From Saccharomonospora azurea NA-128 (GTDB lineage: Bacteria; Actinomycetota; Actinomycetes; Mycobacteriales; Pseudonocardiaceae), in the NCBI RefSeq assembly GCF_000231055.2, contig NZ_CM001466.1, forward strand, positions 303,711-367,710: DNA of 64,000 nt, given 5' to 3'. Below the pieces are notes generated by a model, which was not told where the DNA came from, searched no databases, and saw nothing but the letters and a program-made list of their open reading frames with translations. Each line of letters opens with the position of its first letter. Positions within the stretch are counted from its first letter, which is position 1. A program made the position numbers and the translations under genes. Of the stretch, positions 27,069 through 36,027 are shown in pieces.

Positions 27069-28532
27069 TTGCCCGAGAACAACCAGAAACCGCTGACGAC
27101 GGTGGCCGGTGCGCCGGTCCCTGACAACCAGAACTCGCTCACCGCGGGGCCTCGGGGTCCGATGCTGCTGCAGGACGTGTGGTTCCTGGAGAAGCTCGCC
27201 CACTTCGACCGCGAGGTCATTCCGGAGCGTCGGATGCACGCGAAGGGCTCCGGTGCCTACGGAACCTTCACGGTCACCAACGACATCACCCAGTACACCA
27301 GCGCGAAGATCTTCTCGGAGGTCGGCAAGAAGACCGACCTGTTCGTGCGGTTCTCCACGGTGGCCGGTGAGCGCGGTGCCGCCGACGCCGAGCGCGACAT
27401 CCGCGGCTTCGCCGTCAAGTTCTACACCGAGGAGGGCAACTGGGACCTCGTCGGCAACAACACCCCGGTCTTCTTCTTCCGCGACCCGTTGAAGTTCCCG
27501 GACCTCAACCACGCGGTGAAGCGGGACCCGCGCACCAACATGCGCAGCCCGGAGAACAACTGGGACTTCTGGACCAACCTGCCCGAGGCGCTGCACCAGG
27601 TGACGATCGTGATGTCCGACCGCGGCATCCCGGCGTCGTACCGCCACATGCACGGTTTCGGCTCGCACACCTACAGCTTCATCAACGACAAGGGCGAGCG
27701 GTTCTGGGTCAAGTTCCACCACCGCACCCAGCAGGGCATCAAGAACCTCACCGACGCCGAGGCGGAGGCCCTGGTCGGCAAGGACCGCGAGTCGCACCAG
27801 CGGGACCTGTTCGAGGCCATCGAGCGCGGCGACTTCCCGAAGTGGAAGCTCTACGTGCAGATCATGCCCGAGGCCGACGCCGAGACCTACCGCTACCACC
27901 CGTTCGACCTGACGAAGGTGTGGTCCAAGAAGGACTACCCGCTGATCGAGGTCGGCGAGTGGGAGCTCAACCGCAACCCGGACAACTACTTCGCCGAGGT
28001 CGAGCAGGCCGCGTTCACCCCGGCGAACGTCGTGCCGGGCATCGGCTTCTCGCCCGACAAGATGTTGCAGGGTCGCCTGTTCTCCTACGGTGACGCCCAG
28101 CGTTACCGCCTCGGTGTGAACCACCACCAGATCCCGGTGAACCAGCCGCGTTGCCCGGTGAACTCCTACCACCGCGACGGCGCGATGCGCGTCGACGGCA
28201 ACCAGGGCGCCACCCCGGGCATCGAGCCGAACTCCTACGGCCGTTGGCAGGAGCAGCCCGCCTACCGCGAGCCGAGCCAGGCCGTGGGGTCGGTGGCCGA
28301 CCGGTTCAACTACCGCGAGGACGACGACAACTACTACGAGCAGCCCGGAATCCTGTTCCGCAACATGACGCCGGAGCAGCAGCAGGCGCTGTTCGAGAAC
28401 ACCGCCCGGGCCATCAACGGTGCGTCCCAGGCGACCATCGAGCGGCACATCGCCAACTGCACCAAGGCCGACCCCGCCTACGGCGAGGGCGTCCGCAAGG
28501 CGATCGAGGCGCTGGCGGCCGGTCAGCTCTGA
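27069..28532 (+). CDS. katA: Monofunctional heme catalase
   Basis: The 487-residue protein is a clade 3 small-subunit catalase. It has the distal histidine region [13 protein letters not shown], the distal asparagine in [11 protein letters not shown] and the proximal heme-ligand tyrosine in [14 protein letters not shown]. It breaks down hydrogen peroxide in the cytoplasm. The start is TTG at 27069 with GAGGAG seven bases upstream, which gives the normal family length. It is cotranscribed with furA and ends at a strong terminator. Confidence 0.95.
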   Translation: MPENNQKPLTTVAGAPVPDNQNSLTAGPRGPMLLQDVWFLEKLAHFDREVIPERRMHAKGSGAYGTFTVTNDITQYTSAKIFSEVGKKTDLFVRFSTVAGERGAADAERDIRGFAVKFYTEEGNWDLVGNNTPVFFFRDPLKFPDLNHAVKRDPRTNMRSPENNWDFWTNLPEALHQVTIVMSDRGIPASYRHMHGFGSHTYSFINDKGERFWVKFHHRTQQGIKNLTDAEAEALVGKDRESHQRDLFEAIERGDFPKWKLYVQIMPEADAETYRYHPFDLTKVWSKKDYPLIEVGEWELNRNPDNYFAEVEQAAFTPANVVPGIGFSPDKMLQGRLFSYGDAQRYRLGVNHHQIPVNQPRCPVNSYHRDGAMRVDGNQGATPGIEPNSYGRWQEQPAYREPSQAVGSVADRFNYREDDDNYYEQPGILFRNMTPEQQQALFENTARAINGASQATIERHIANCTKADPAYGEGVRKAIEALAAGQL

Positions 28533-28557
28533 CCCAGACCGGTCACTGTCGCGTATA

Positions 28558-28597
28558 GACACCGCCCCGCGTGGTTCGTCCATGCGGGGCGGTGTTC
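28558..28597 (+). terminator. Intrinsic terminator after katA
   Basis: A 12-base perfect stem (ACACCGCCCCGC / GCGGGGCGGTGT, with inner TGG/CCA pairing) followed by TCTC. The ankyrin gene starts 26 bases beyond, so that gene depends on read-through or its own promoter. Confidence 0.8.
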
Positions 28598-28623
28598 TCG
28601 TGAAGCGAAGAAGGAGGTGGGGA

Positions 28624-29007
28624 ATGAGCGAGGGTGGACTGACCCCGGAGCAGGTCCAGCGCGTCGTGGCGATCGCCATGGACCTGGCGCGGGAGGGCGA
28701 CACCACGCAGCTGCTGGAGTTCCTCGACCACGGCCTGCCGGTCGACGTCACCGACCCGTCGGGCAACACGCTGCTGATGCTCGCCGCCTACCACGGGCAC
28801 GCGCCCACGGTGCGCGCGCTGCTGGACCGAGGCGCCGACCCGGACCGCCGCAACGCGCGTGACCAGTCGCCGATCGCGGGCGCGCTGTTCAAGGGCGAGG
28901 ACGAGGTGGTCGCCGTGCTCCGCGAGGCGGGCGCGGACCTCGACGCGGGCACACCGACCGCCCGTGCTGCCGCCGTCATGTTCGGCCGCGAACACCTGCT
29001 GAGCTGA
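28624..29007 (+). CDS. Ankyrin-repeat protein
   Basis: The 127-residue protein has about three ankyrin repeats (GNTLLMLAAYHGHAPTVRAL; LLDRGADPDRRNARDQSPI; LREAGADLD). It follows an AAGGAGG site. Small ankyrin proteins sit beside catalase genes in several bacteria; in Pseudomonas aeruginosa AnkB supports KatB activity. A similar helper role for KatA is plausible but not shown. Confidence 0.85.
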   Translation: MSEGGLTPEQVQRVVAIAMDLAREGDTTQLLEFLDHGLPVDVTDPSGNTLLMLAAYHGHAPTVRALLDRGADPDRRNARDQSPIAGALFKGEDEVVAVLREAGADLDAGTPTARAAAVMFGREHLLS

Positions 29008-29039
29008 AGCGTTCGCCCCGTCGAACGTGCTGTGGGGCG

Positions 29040-29513
29040 TCACGTGTGCGTGGGGCAGGCGCGCGCTCGGCCGTGACCGAGCACGATGATGCGTTCGCGC
29101 GGTACGGCGAGTGTGCAGACGATCTGGTCGAGGGCCGTGGTCGACAGCACCTCGGGCGGGAGAGCCGTGTCCACCACTGTCCTTCCGCCTGGGTCGGTGA
29201 ACACCGTGAACGGGGCGGCGTCAGGTGGAACGTCGCTGCTGAGGCCACGCGCGCTTTCGTCGCGGGTCGGACCTGCAGCGAGGAGTGCGAGTAGTTCTCC
29301 GGGCGGCAGGGGACTGCTGGGACGGTGAACGAGTTCGAGCTTGCCGTCCTGCACCAGGAACAGGACGATCATGTCGTCCCGTTCGGCAGCGCCGCTCGGC
29401 GGCGACGCGCCTCGGATGACGCCGCTCGGCTGCACCCCGCACGCGGTGAGGAGCAGCGTGAGGAGCAACGCCGTGAATGCTCCGGCCGAGCTGTCGTGCT
29501 GGGGACGCCTCAC
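29040..29513 (-). CDS. GerMN-like lipoprotein, third gene of a two-component operon
   Basis: The 157-residue protein begins with a signal peptide and lipobox (LLLTLLLTACG, Cys at about residue 25). It then resembles the GerMN beta-alpha fold (DDMIVLFLVQDGKLELVHR, VDTALPPEVLSTTALDQIV). It is probably membrane-anchored on the outer face. The GTG at 29513 overlaps the kinase stop (GTGA) and has GAGGAGG upstream, so it is coupled to the two-component system and may modulate the sensor, as CseA does for CseBC in Streptomyces (inference). Confidence 0.8.
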   Translation of the reverse strand: MRRPQHDSSAGAFTALLLTLLLTACGVQPSGVIRGASPPSGAAERDDMIVLFLVQDGKLELVHRPSSPLPPGELLALLAAGPTRDESARGLSSDVPPDAAPFTVFTDPGGRTVVDTALPPEVLSTTALDQIVCTLAVPRERIIVLGHGRARACPTHT

Positions 29514-30967
29514 GATTCCTCCTCGTCGGACCGGTCCGTCCACCGGGGCAGAAGCAGCCTGAACACGGCTCCGCCGTCCGGGGCGTTGGTGGCCGTGAGG
29601 TCGCCGCGATGCGTGTCGCTGCGGTGCAACCGCGCGTTCTCGCGCGCGATGGCGAGTCCGAGACCGCTGCCGTCGGATCGGGTCCTGGCCGCGTCCGCCT
29701 TGTAGAAGCGATCGAAGATGTGGGGCAGCACCGAAGGGTTCACGCCCGGCCCGTGGTCGCGGACCTCGACGGTGATCAGCTCGGCGTCGGCGCGCAGTCG
29801 CAGCGACACAGGCGGCTCGCCGTGGCGGAGTGCGTTGCCTACGAGGTTGGCGACGACGACGTCGACGCGGCGAGGGTCGAGCCGGGCCGTCGTGGGCGGA
29901 AGGTCGGTGTCCACCCGTCCCGTCCAGCCGCGGGCCCGTAACGTCGCCTGTACCAGCGCGGACACGTCGATCTCGTCCAGAGTCAGCACGGCGGCGCCGG
30001 AGTCGAACCTGCTGATTTCGAGCAGATCGTCGACCAGCCGGGACAGGGCGTGTGTTTCCCGGCTGACCAGCCGGGCGGCTTGCCCGGTGTGGGCGGGCAG
30101 GTGGACCGCTTCCTCGTCGAGCACGTCCGTGACGGCCGTCATGGCCGCCAGTGGGGTGCGGAGCTCGTGAGACACGTCGGCCGCGAACCGGCGAGCGTCG
30201 GCTTCCAGCGCCCGGAGCCGTTCCACGTGCCGTTCGAGTTCCGCGGCGGTGTCGTTGAACGTGCGCGCGACGTCGGAGAGTTCGTCGGAACCCCGGACCG
30301 TGATCCTGGTGCGCAGGTCACCGGCACCCAGCCGCTGCGCCGCGTGACCGAGCTCCCGCGCCGGGCGCAGCACGCTGCGGGCGGCCAGCAACGCCAGCAC
30401 GATCGCCAGCGCCACAGCGGCTCCGCCGATGGCCCACGCGGTGGCGGCGAGCTGGTCGATGCTGCGTTGCTCGGGTGCCAAGCTGCGGATGGAGTAGACC
30501 TCGATACCGGAGGGCCAGGCCGCTCCGTCGGGGTGGATGATCCGCAGCGGCGTACCGATGATCAGCAGGGGTTCGCCGTGCCGTACCACGCGTTGCCAGG
30601 CCACGTCCCCTTCGGCGACCGCCTGCCGCAGAGCCCGGGGCAACGCCTCTCGGGGCACGCTGCTCGACGACGTCAGATCCTTGTACATCGCGACCGTGGC
30701 GCTGTCCTGATCCGTGACCACGTCGGCGATGTACTGGAGTTGGCTGCGGTGGGGAGTGCCACGGGCCAGCGGGTAGACCGCGGACAGTCGGTCGGTCAGG
30801 GTCCGCACGCTCGCATCCTGAGTCCGCTGCAGGATGTCGTTGCGGGCCTGGACGTAGATCCCACCGGCGACGCCCGCCGTCGTCAGTGTGGACAGGAGGA
30901 CGAACGCGAGCAGCAACCGCGCGCGCAGCCCGAGGGAGCGGCCGCGCCGTCCGCGCCAACGGATCAC
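29510..30967 (-). CDS. Sensor histidine kinase
   Basis: The 485-residue kinase has two membrane helices (residues ~18-40 and ~175-195) flanking an extracytoplasmic sensor of about 135 residues. A HAMP linker follows, then HisKA with the phospho-accepting histidine in DVSHELRTPLAAM and an ATPase domain (N box ANLVGNALRHG, DHGPGV, GSGLGLAIARENA). The start is GTG at 30967, overlapping the response-regulator stop. It belongs with the adjacent regulator and lipoprotein; its place beside cell-wall genes suggests envelope sensing. Confidence 0.92.
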   Translation of the reverse strand: MIRWRGRRGRSLGLRARLLLAFVLLSTLTTAGVAGGIYVQARNDILQRTQDASVRTLTDRLSAVYPLARGTPHRSQLQYIADVVTDQDSATVAMYKDLTSSSSVPREALPRALRQAVAEGDVAWQRVVRHGEPLLIIGTPLRIIHPDGAAWPSGIEVYSIRSLAPEQRSIDQLAATAWAIGGAAVALAIVLALLAARSVLRPARELGHAAQRLGAGDLRTRITVRGSDELSDVARTFNDTAAELERHVERLRALEADARRFAADVSHELRTPLAAMTAVTDVLDEEAVHLPAHTGQAARLVSRETHALSRLVDDLLEISRFDSGAAVLTLDEIDVSALVQATLRARGWTGRVDTDLPPTTARLDPRRVDVVVANLVGNALRHGEPPVSLRLRADAELITVEVRDHGPGVNPSVLPHIFDRFYKADAARTRSDGSGLGLAIARENARLHRSDTHRGDLTATNAPDGGAVFRLLLPRWTDRSDEEES

Positions 30968-31638
30968 AGCGGGCCGAACCGGTAGCCGAATCCACGCACC
31001 GTCTGCACGTAGACGGGCGACGACGCGTCGTCTTCGAGCTTGGCCCGCAACCGCTGCACGCACGCGTCCACGATGCGCGAGTCACCGAGATATCCGTAGT
31101 CCCACACCGACTCCAGCAACTGTCTGCGGCTGTGCACGCGGCCGGGGGTGGCCGACAGGACGAGCAGCAGACGCAGTTCCGTCGGCGTCAGCGTGAGGGG
31201 CTCGCCGCGCTTGGTGATCATCAACCCGGCCCGGTCGATGCCCAGCTCCCCGTGACGTTCCAGGTCGGACTGTTCCCGGCCGATGCGGCGGAGCACCGCT
31301 CGGATGCGCGCTTCGAGCACCCGCGGCTGTACGGGTTTCACGACGTAGTCGTCGGCGCCGGCCTCCAAGCCGGCCACGACGTCCATGTCGTCACCCCGGG
31401 CGGTGAGCATGATGATCGGCACGTCCGTCGTGGCACCGGCTCGGCGGCAGACCTCGAACCCGTCCATGCCGGGGAGCATGAGGTCGAGCACCACGACATC
31501 GGGAGGGTCCGTCCGGAGCCGGTCCAGTCCCTGTTCACCGGACTCCACCGCGTCCACGGTGTGCCCCTGCCGGGACAGGGCCAGTTCAAGACCTTCTCGG
31601 ACTGCGGGATCGTCCTCGATCAACAGGATTCGCGACAT
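30964..31638 (-). CDS. OmpR-type response regulator
   Basis: The 224-residue protein has a receiver domain (acidic pair IEDD, phospho-accepting Asp in VVVLDLMLPGMDG, conserved Lys in VVKP). A winged-helix output domain follows (LTPTELRLLLVLSATPG, TVRGFGYRFG). It is the first gene of the three-gene unit. The ATG at 31638 aligns with the family start; an ATG at 31653 is also possible, and neither has a clear ribosome-binding site. Confidence 0.92.
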   Translation of the reverse strand: MSRILLIEDDPAVREGLELALSRQGHTVDAVESGEQGLDRLRTDPPDVVVLDLMLPGMDGFEVCRRAGATTDVPIIMLTARGDDMDVVAGLEAGADDYVVKPVQPRVLEARIRAVLRRIGREQSDLERHGELGIDRAGLMITKRGEPLTLTPTELRLLLVLSATPGRVHSRRQLLESVWDYGYLGDSRIVDACVQRLRAKLEDDASSPVYVQTVRGFGYRFGPL

Positions 31639-31768
31639 GGTGGGGCTGAGCATAGTGATCGTCGTTTCGCCTTTCCGGCGCCCGTCGCGGCCGACGCCAC
31701 CGCTCGACCGGATCTCGTGGAAGAGTCCAGAAGGCATTGACCGGGCAGAAATCCGTCGAGCAGCGGCC

Positions 31769-32446
31769 TCAGCGGGCTGGGGCGTCACGGCGCTCCTCGC
31801 GCCTGAGTGCGGTCTCGATGAGGATGTCGAGCAGGTCCGCGTAGCCCAGACCGGCTTCGGCCCACATCTGCGGGAACTGCGAGTTCACGGTGAACCCGGG
31901 GAAGGTGTTGACCTCGTTGACCACCGGGGTTCCGTCCGGCGACAGGAAGAAGTCGACTCGCAGCAGGCCCGCGCAGCCCAAGAGCTCGAACACTCGCAGT
32001 GCCGTGGCCCGCAGCGTCGCGGTGGTTTCGGCATCCAGGCGGGCCGGTATGTCGAAAACGGCACCACCGTCGGTGTACTTGGCCTGGTAGTCGAACACCG
32101 ACTGGTGCGGTGCCAGCCGAATCTCCAATGGCGGGCCCGCCTCGATCCGTTCGTCCGGTAGCTCCAGCACTCCCACGTCGATCTCCCGGCCGTGCAGGGT
32201 CTGTTCGACGAGCACCTTGCAGTCGTCGGCACGGGCCGACGCGATCGCCGCGGGCAACGACTCCCACGAGTCCACACGCGACACACCGACACTGGATCCG
32301 GACCTCGCGGGCTTCACGAACACCGGAAGCCCGAGGCGGGTCCGCTCGTCCTCCGACAGGAGGGTTCGCCCGGTTCGCAGGACGACACCGTCCGCCACCG
32401 CCAACCCCGCGCCGGCGAGCAGCTTCTTCGTGTACTCCTTGTCCAT
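31769..32446 (-). pseudogene. ddl: D-alanine--D-alanine ligase, 3' fragment (split by IS)
   Basis: These 225 residues are the ATP-grasp central and C-terminal part of a D-Ala-D-Ala ligase: MDKEYTKKLL, VFVKPARSGSSVGVSRV, the omega loop FDYQAKYTDGGA and VNEVNTFPGFT. The omega-loop Tyr-Gln-Ala-Lys-Tyr pattern is of the D-Ala-D-Ala type, not the D-Ala-D-lactate type. The missing N-terminal 137 codons lie at 34260-34670 across the transposon. An internal ATG could allow translation, but a protein without the first lobe should be inactive. Confidence 0.93.
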
Positions 32447-32589
32447 CAGTCTTTCGGCGAGGGGACCCGCTGCTTTAGCTGCGGGGTGAATCGGCGCTAC
32501 GTTTCGCGCCTTCCGTTGTCAACCTGCACCGAGTGTCCCTCGCACCCTCCCTTCGATGGTTATACCTGCGTCGTGTGTATAATTAGGCT

Positions 32590-32997
32590 GTGTCTGCGAC
32601 CAGGAAAGTCCGCCGGTTCTCCGGTGGCGTGTACGACCTCGGGCTGCACGTGGTGTGGTGCCCGAAGTACCGCCGCCGGGTCCTCGGTGGCCGGGTTGCG
32701 GAACGTCTGGACGAGCTGATCCGGGAGAAAGCCAACGAGCGCGGCTGGACAGTCGTGGCCCTGGAGGTCATGCCCGACCACGTGCATTTGTTCGTCAAGC
32801 ACGACCCGAAGTCGTCTGCCTCGTACGTGGCGAACCAGTTCAAGGGGTTTACTTCACGGGTGCTGCGTGAGGAGTTCCCGCACCTCAAGTCGCGGCTTCC
32901 GACGTTGTGGTCGTCGTCGTACTTCGCCGCTTCGGTCGGCTCGGTCAGCGCCGAGACCGTGCGGCGGTACATAGATACCCAGTGGGAGCGGGTGTAG
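32590..32997 (+). CDS. tnpA: IS200/IS605 Y1 (HUH) transposase TnpA
   Basis: The 135-residue protein is a REP-like HUH single-strand transposase. It opens with VYDLGLHVVWCPKYRR and has the HUH metal site MPDHVHLFVK near residue 60. The catalytic tyrosine is in ETVRRYID near residue 128. All key residues are present, so it looks functional. The start is GTG at 32590. tnpB begins three bases after its stop. Confidence 0.95.
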   Translation: MSATRKVRRFSGGVYDLGLHVVWCPKYRRRVLGGRVAERLDELIREKANERGWTVVALEVMPDHVHLFVKHDPKSSASYVANQFKGFTSRVLREEFPHLKSRLPTLWSSSYFAASVGSVSAETVRRYIDTQWERV

Positions 32998-32999
32998 CC

Positions 33000-34214
33000 G
33001 TGCGTCGCTCGTACAAGTTCCTTCTCCGCCCGACCAGCAAGCAGCAGCAGGCGATGCGGGCGATGCTGGCCGACCACTGCGACCTGTACAACGCCGCGTT
33101 GCAGGAACGCCGCGACGCCTACGCGCACCCGTCGAAGACCAGCGTTCGCTACGGCGACCAGTCCGCACAGCTCAAAGACATCCGAACCGCAGACCCTGAC
33201 GGACAAGGCCGGTGGTCGTTCTCGTCGCAGCAGGCGACTCTGCGCCGGTTGAATAAGGCGTTCGAGGCGTTCTTCCGCCGCATCCGCAACGGCGACGAAC
33301 CCGGATACCCAAGGTTCAAGGGCAAAGGGCACTTTGACACCGTCGACTTCCCGAAAGACGGCGACGGGTGCCGGTGGAACTCCACCCCGCACGACACCCA
33401 GGTCCGCGTGCGCCTGCAAGGCGTCGGCCACGTCCGCGTGCACCAGCATCGTCCGGTGCAGGGTCGGGTGAAGACGGTCAGCGTCAAGCGCGAGGCGAAC
33501 CGGTGGTTCGTCGTCCTGTCCTGCGACGACGTGCCCGCTGAGCCGCTTCCCGCAACCGGCCGGGCCGTCGGCATCGACATGGGTGTCGAACACTTCGCGA
33601 CCACCAGCGACGGCGAGCGCTTCGCCAACCCCCGGCACGCCCGACGCGCTGCTGACGAACTCGCCGAAGCGCAGCGCGCGCTGGACGCGTTCCCGAAACG
33701 TGTCCGGAAGTCGCTGCGCACCAAGAAGCACAGACAGTCCGCGCGCAGGGTCGGCAAGCTGCACGCCAAGGTCCGCCGCCAGCGGTTGGACCACCACCAC
33801 AAGACCGCACTCGCGCTCGTACGCGCCCACGACGTGATCGCGCACGAAGACCTCAACATCAGCGGCATGACCGCCGCTGCGAAACCGAAAGCAGATTCGG
33901 ATCAGCCCGGTGTGTTCCTGCCCAACGGGGCGACGGCTAAGTCCGGTCTGAATCGGTCGATCCTCGACGCGGGTTGGGGGCAGTTCCTCGGGATCCTGGC
34001 AGGCAAGGCTGAAAGCGCCGGTCGCCACGTGATCCGGGTAGACGCCCGCAACACCTCCCGCACGTGTGCCGAATGCGGGCACGTCGCCAAGGAGAACCGC
34101 GTTAGTCAAGCCGAGTTCGTCTGCGGACGCTGCGGGCACGCAGCGAACGCCGACGTCAACGCGGCGATCAACATCGCAACCAGGGCCGGGCTGGCCCTCT
34201 CCGACGCTGCTTGA
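33000..34214 (+). CDS. tnpB: TnpB RNA-guided nuclease of IS605 type
   Basis: The 404-residue protein has the helical N-terminal region (YKFLLRPTSKQQQAM), RuvC-I aspartate in VGIDMGVEHFA and RuvC-II glutamate in VIAHEDLNISGM. Its zinc finger is C-X2-C...C-X2-C (CAECGH, CGRCGH), and the RuvC-III aspartate is in ADVNAAINIA. TnpB proteins cut DNA next to the element, guided by an RNA read from the element's right end, and so favour its retention. All catalytic residues are intact. The start is GTG at 33000. Confidence 0.95.
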   Translation: MRRSYKFLLRPTSKQQQAMRAMLADHCDLYNAALQERRDAYAHPSKTSVRYGDQSAQLKDIRTADPDGQGRWSFSSQQATLRRLNKAFEAFFRRIRNGDEPGYPRFKGKGHFDTVDFPKDGDGCRWNSTPHDTQVRVRLQGVGHVRVHQHRPVQGRVKTVSVKREANRWFVVLSCDDVPAEPLPATGRAVGIDMGVEHFATTSDGERFANPRHARRAADELAEAQRALDAFPKRVRKSLRTKKHRQSARRVGKLHAKVRRQRLDHHHKTALALVRAHDVIAHEDLNISGMTAAAKPKADSDQPGVFLPNGATAKSGLNRSILDAGWGQFLGILAGKAESAGRHVIRVDARNTSRTCAECGHVAKENRVSQAEFVCGRCGHAANADVNAAINIATRAGLALSDAA

Positions 34215-34259
34215 GCAGCACCGGAGGAAGCCCGCCGCTTTAGCGGTGGGTGGAGTCAC
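34110..34259 (+). ncRNA. Predicted omega (reRNA) guide RNA of TnpB
   Basis: In IS605 elements the guide RNA scaffold spans the 3' end of tnpB and the right-end hairpin, with the guide just beyond the element. Here that predicts a scaffold ending near 34259 and a guide copied from the ddl flank (34260 onward). The limits are inferred from the family; only the hairpin at 34231-34250 is directly visible. Confidence 0.4.
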
Positions 34260-34670
34260 CCCGATGGCACTGGGCAGGATGCCGTTGCCGACGAACGGCA
34301 GGCCGAAGAACTCCAGCAGTGATTGCAGACTTCCGTCCTCGCCGTACCTGCCGTGAAGCGCGGGGAAGACGACGTCGACGTCGGCGAGCCGGTCGAACGC
34401 CTGAGGGATGCCGTGGAGGGCGGCCACCTTCGCGGAGCCGAACGTCTCGCTGAAGTCGGCGAGCGCACGCGCACCGTCGGTGCGGAGTGCTTCGGGAGCG
34501 TCGACGCCCACGATCCAGGTCCCGTCGGTCTCGATCTTGACAGGCACCACCTCGTAGCGGGTGCGGTCGAGATGAGACAGGATGCTCGCCGCGGACGCGC
34601 AGGACACGTCGTGCTCGCTGTTCCTGCCACCGAACACGACGGCGACGCGAACTTTCCCTCTGTCAGACAA
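34260..34670 (-). pseudogene. ddl: D-alanine--D-alanine ligase, 5' fragment (split by IS)
   Basis: The fragment encodes the N-terminal lobe of Ddl: VRVAVVFGGRNSEHDVSC, VVFPALHGRYGEDGSLQSLL and FVGNGILPSAIG. It then runs into the right end of the transposon. The TTG start at 34670 overlaps the end of alr (TTGTCTGA), so alr and ddl were translationally coupled. With the 3' part (31769-32446) it makes 362 codons, the usual Ddl length. Confidence 0.93.
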
Positions 34671-35877
34671 CGGTGTTCCCCTCAGTGCTGGTGTGGGCTG
34701 CTGCTCCGCCGAGGTAGCGGCGCGGCACCCGATCGCCGATGCCCGTGAAGATCTCGTGGGGCAGCGTGCGCGCCCACTGCGCCCACTCGTCCACGGTCGG
34801 TCCTCCGTGCTGTTCCGGAGCGAGCAGCACCACGTCGTCACCCGGCTGCGCGGCGAGCGCACCGAGGTCGACGACGAACTGGTCCATCGCGATCCGCCCG
34901 GCGATGGGACGGCGCCGGCCTCCGATACGCACCTGTGCCCGACCGCCGGCCAACCGTGGCACGCCGTCCGCGTAGCCGAGCGGAACGAGGGCGAGACGGC
35001 CGTCGCGCGGCGTGGCGTAGTCGTGCCCGTAGGACACGCCGGTGCCCGCGGGCACGTCCTTGACCAGCAGGATGTGCCCGCGCAGCGTCAACGCCGCCCG
35101 CAGTCCGAACCTCCGCCCGGCCACGGGCTCCACGCCGTAGAGCCCGATGCCGGGACGGACGAGCTCGTAGGCCGATCGGGGCGAGTTCAGCGCGGCCGCG
35201 GAGTTCGCCACATGGCGCAGCTCGGGGTCGAGACCGGCCTCGCGCGCGAACGCCACCGCGTGATCGAAGCGTGCGAGCTGCGCGGACGTGTGGGCGGAGT
35301 CGGGATCGTCGGCGCTGATCAGGTGGGACCAGACACCGCGCACCCGCACCAGCCCGTGCCGTTCCAGGTTCCTCGCGGCCCGCACCAGCGCGGGCCACTG
35401 CCGCTCCGGGGCGCCACCCCTGCTCAGGCCGGTGTCGAGTTTCAAATGGACGCTCGCGGTCCGGCCGAGATCGGCGGCGCAGGCGGCGATCGCGTTCACG
35501 TGCGCGACCGACGACACCGACAGATCGACGTCCGCGCGGATGGGGCTGCGGAAGTCCGTACCCACGCCGTGCAACCAGCTCAACACCGGCGCCGTGATAC
35601 CGGCAGCGCGGAGTCGGAGGGCCTCCTGCGCGGTCGCGACGCCGAGCCAGCTCGCCCCGTGCGCGAGCACCGTCCGGGCGACCTCGATCATGCCGTGTCC
35701 GAACGCGTCGGCCTTCACCACAGCCATGACGGCGGCCGGACCGCTGCGGTGGGCGATCAACTCGGCGTTGTGCGCGATGGCGTCGAGATCGACGATCGCT
35801 TCGGACATCGGACGATTCCGCCCAGTCGATGCCGCGGCGGCCGACGTTCGGGACGCCACACGCGGCGGGCTCTGCAT
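34663..35877 (-). CDS. alr: Alanine racemase
   Basis: The protein (404 residues from ATG 35877, which has AGGTGG upstream; 381 from ATG 35808) has the PLP-lysine motif VVKADAFGHG and the catalytic tyrosine in GTGVSYGHDY. Its C-terminal domain ends in GRIAMDQFVVDL. It makes D-alanine for peptidoglycan, the substrate of the adjacent ddl. Because that ddl is disrupted, the D-alanine must now be used by another ligase elsewhere. The usual YGHG is FGHG here, a minor variation. Confidence 0.92.
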   Translation of the reverse strand: MQSPPRVASRTSAAAASTGRNRPMSEAIVDLDAIAHNAELIAHRSGPAAVMAVVKADAFGHGMIEVARTVLAHGASWLGVATAQEALRLRAAGITAPVLSWLHGVGTDFRSPIRADVDLSVSSVAHVNAIAACAADLGRTASVHLKLDTGLSRGGAPERQWPALVRAARNLERHGLVRVRGVWSHLISADDPDSAHTSAQLARFDHAVAFAREAGLDPELRHVANSAAALNSPRSAYELVRPGIGLYGVEPVAGRRFGLRAALTLRGHILLVKDVPAGTGVSYGHDYATPRDGRLALVPLGYADGVPRLAGGRAQVRIGGRRRPIAGRIAMDQFVVDLGALAAQPGDDVVLLAPEQHGGPTVDEWAQWARTLPHEIFTGIGDRVPRRYLGGAAAHTSTEGNTVV

Positions 35878-36027
35878 CACCACCTGAGCCAGCATGATCA
35901 AGCGATGTCCCGGCTGCGTCCGGACTGTGTCATGGTCGTGTCACGACCGCGGCCGGGGCTCGCCTTGTCGCACAGTTGTGACACGCGGAGGGCAACACGC
36001 GAACATCCGCCGCCGACGGTGGGTGTC

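Larger units (their letters stand above)
32447..34259 (+). mobile_element. IS200/IS605-family element inserted in ddl
   Basis: About 1.81 kb containing a Y1 transposase gene and a TnpB gene in tandem. Both ends carry short hairpins with a TTTA loop: 32466-32485 (CCCGC...GCGGG) and 34231-34250 (CCCGCCGC TTTA GCGGTGGG). These are the structures TnpA recognises. There are no terminal inverted repeats and no target duplication, as expected. Joining the flanks gives ...SAIG-MDKEY... in frame, the normal Ddl sequence. That fixes the ends to within one base. Confidence 0.92.

Noticed and set aside
33000..34214. TnpB gene as a possible CRISPR effector
   Set aside because: It is paired with a Y1 transposase inside an IS with typical end hairpins, and no repeat-spacer array exists in the window.
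31769..34670. Reading ddl as a D-Ala-D-lactate (VanA-type) ligase because of the VanY-like and two-component neighbours
   Set aside because: The omega loop has the YQAKY pattern of D-Ala-D-Ala ligases and there is no vanH or vanX gene nearby.
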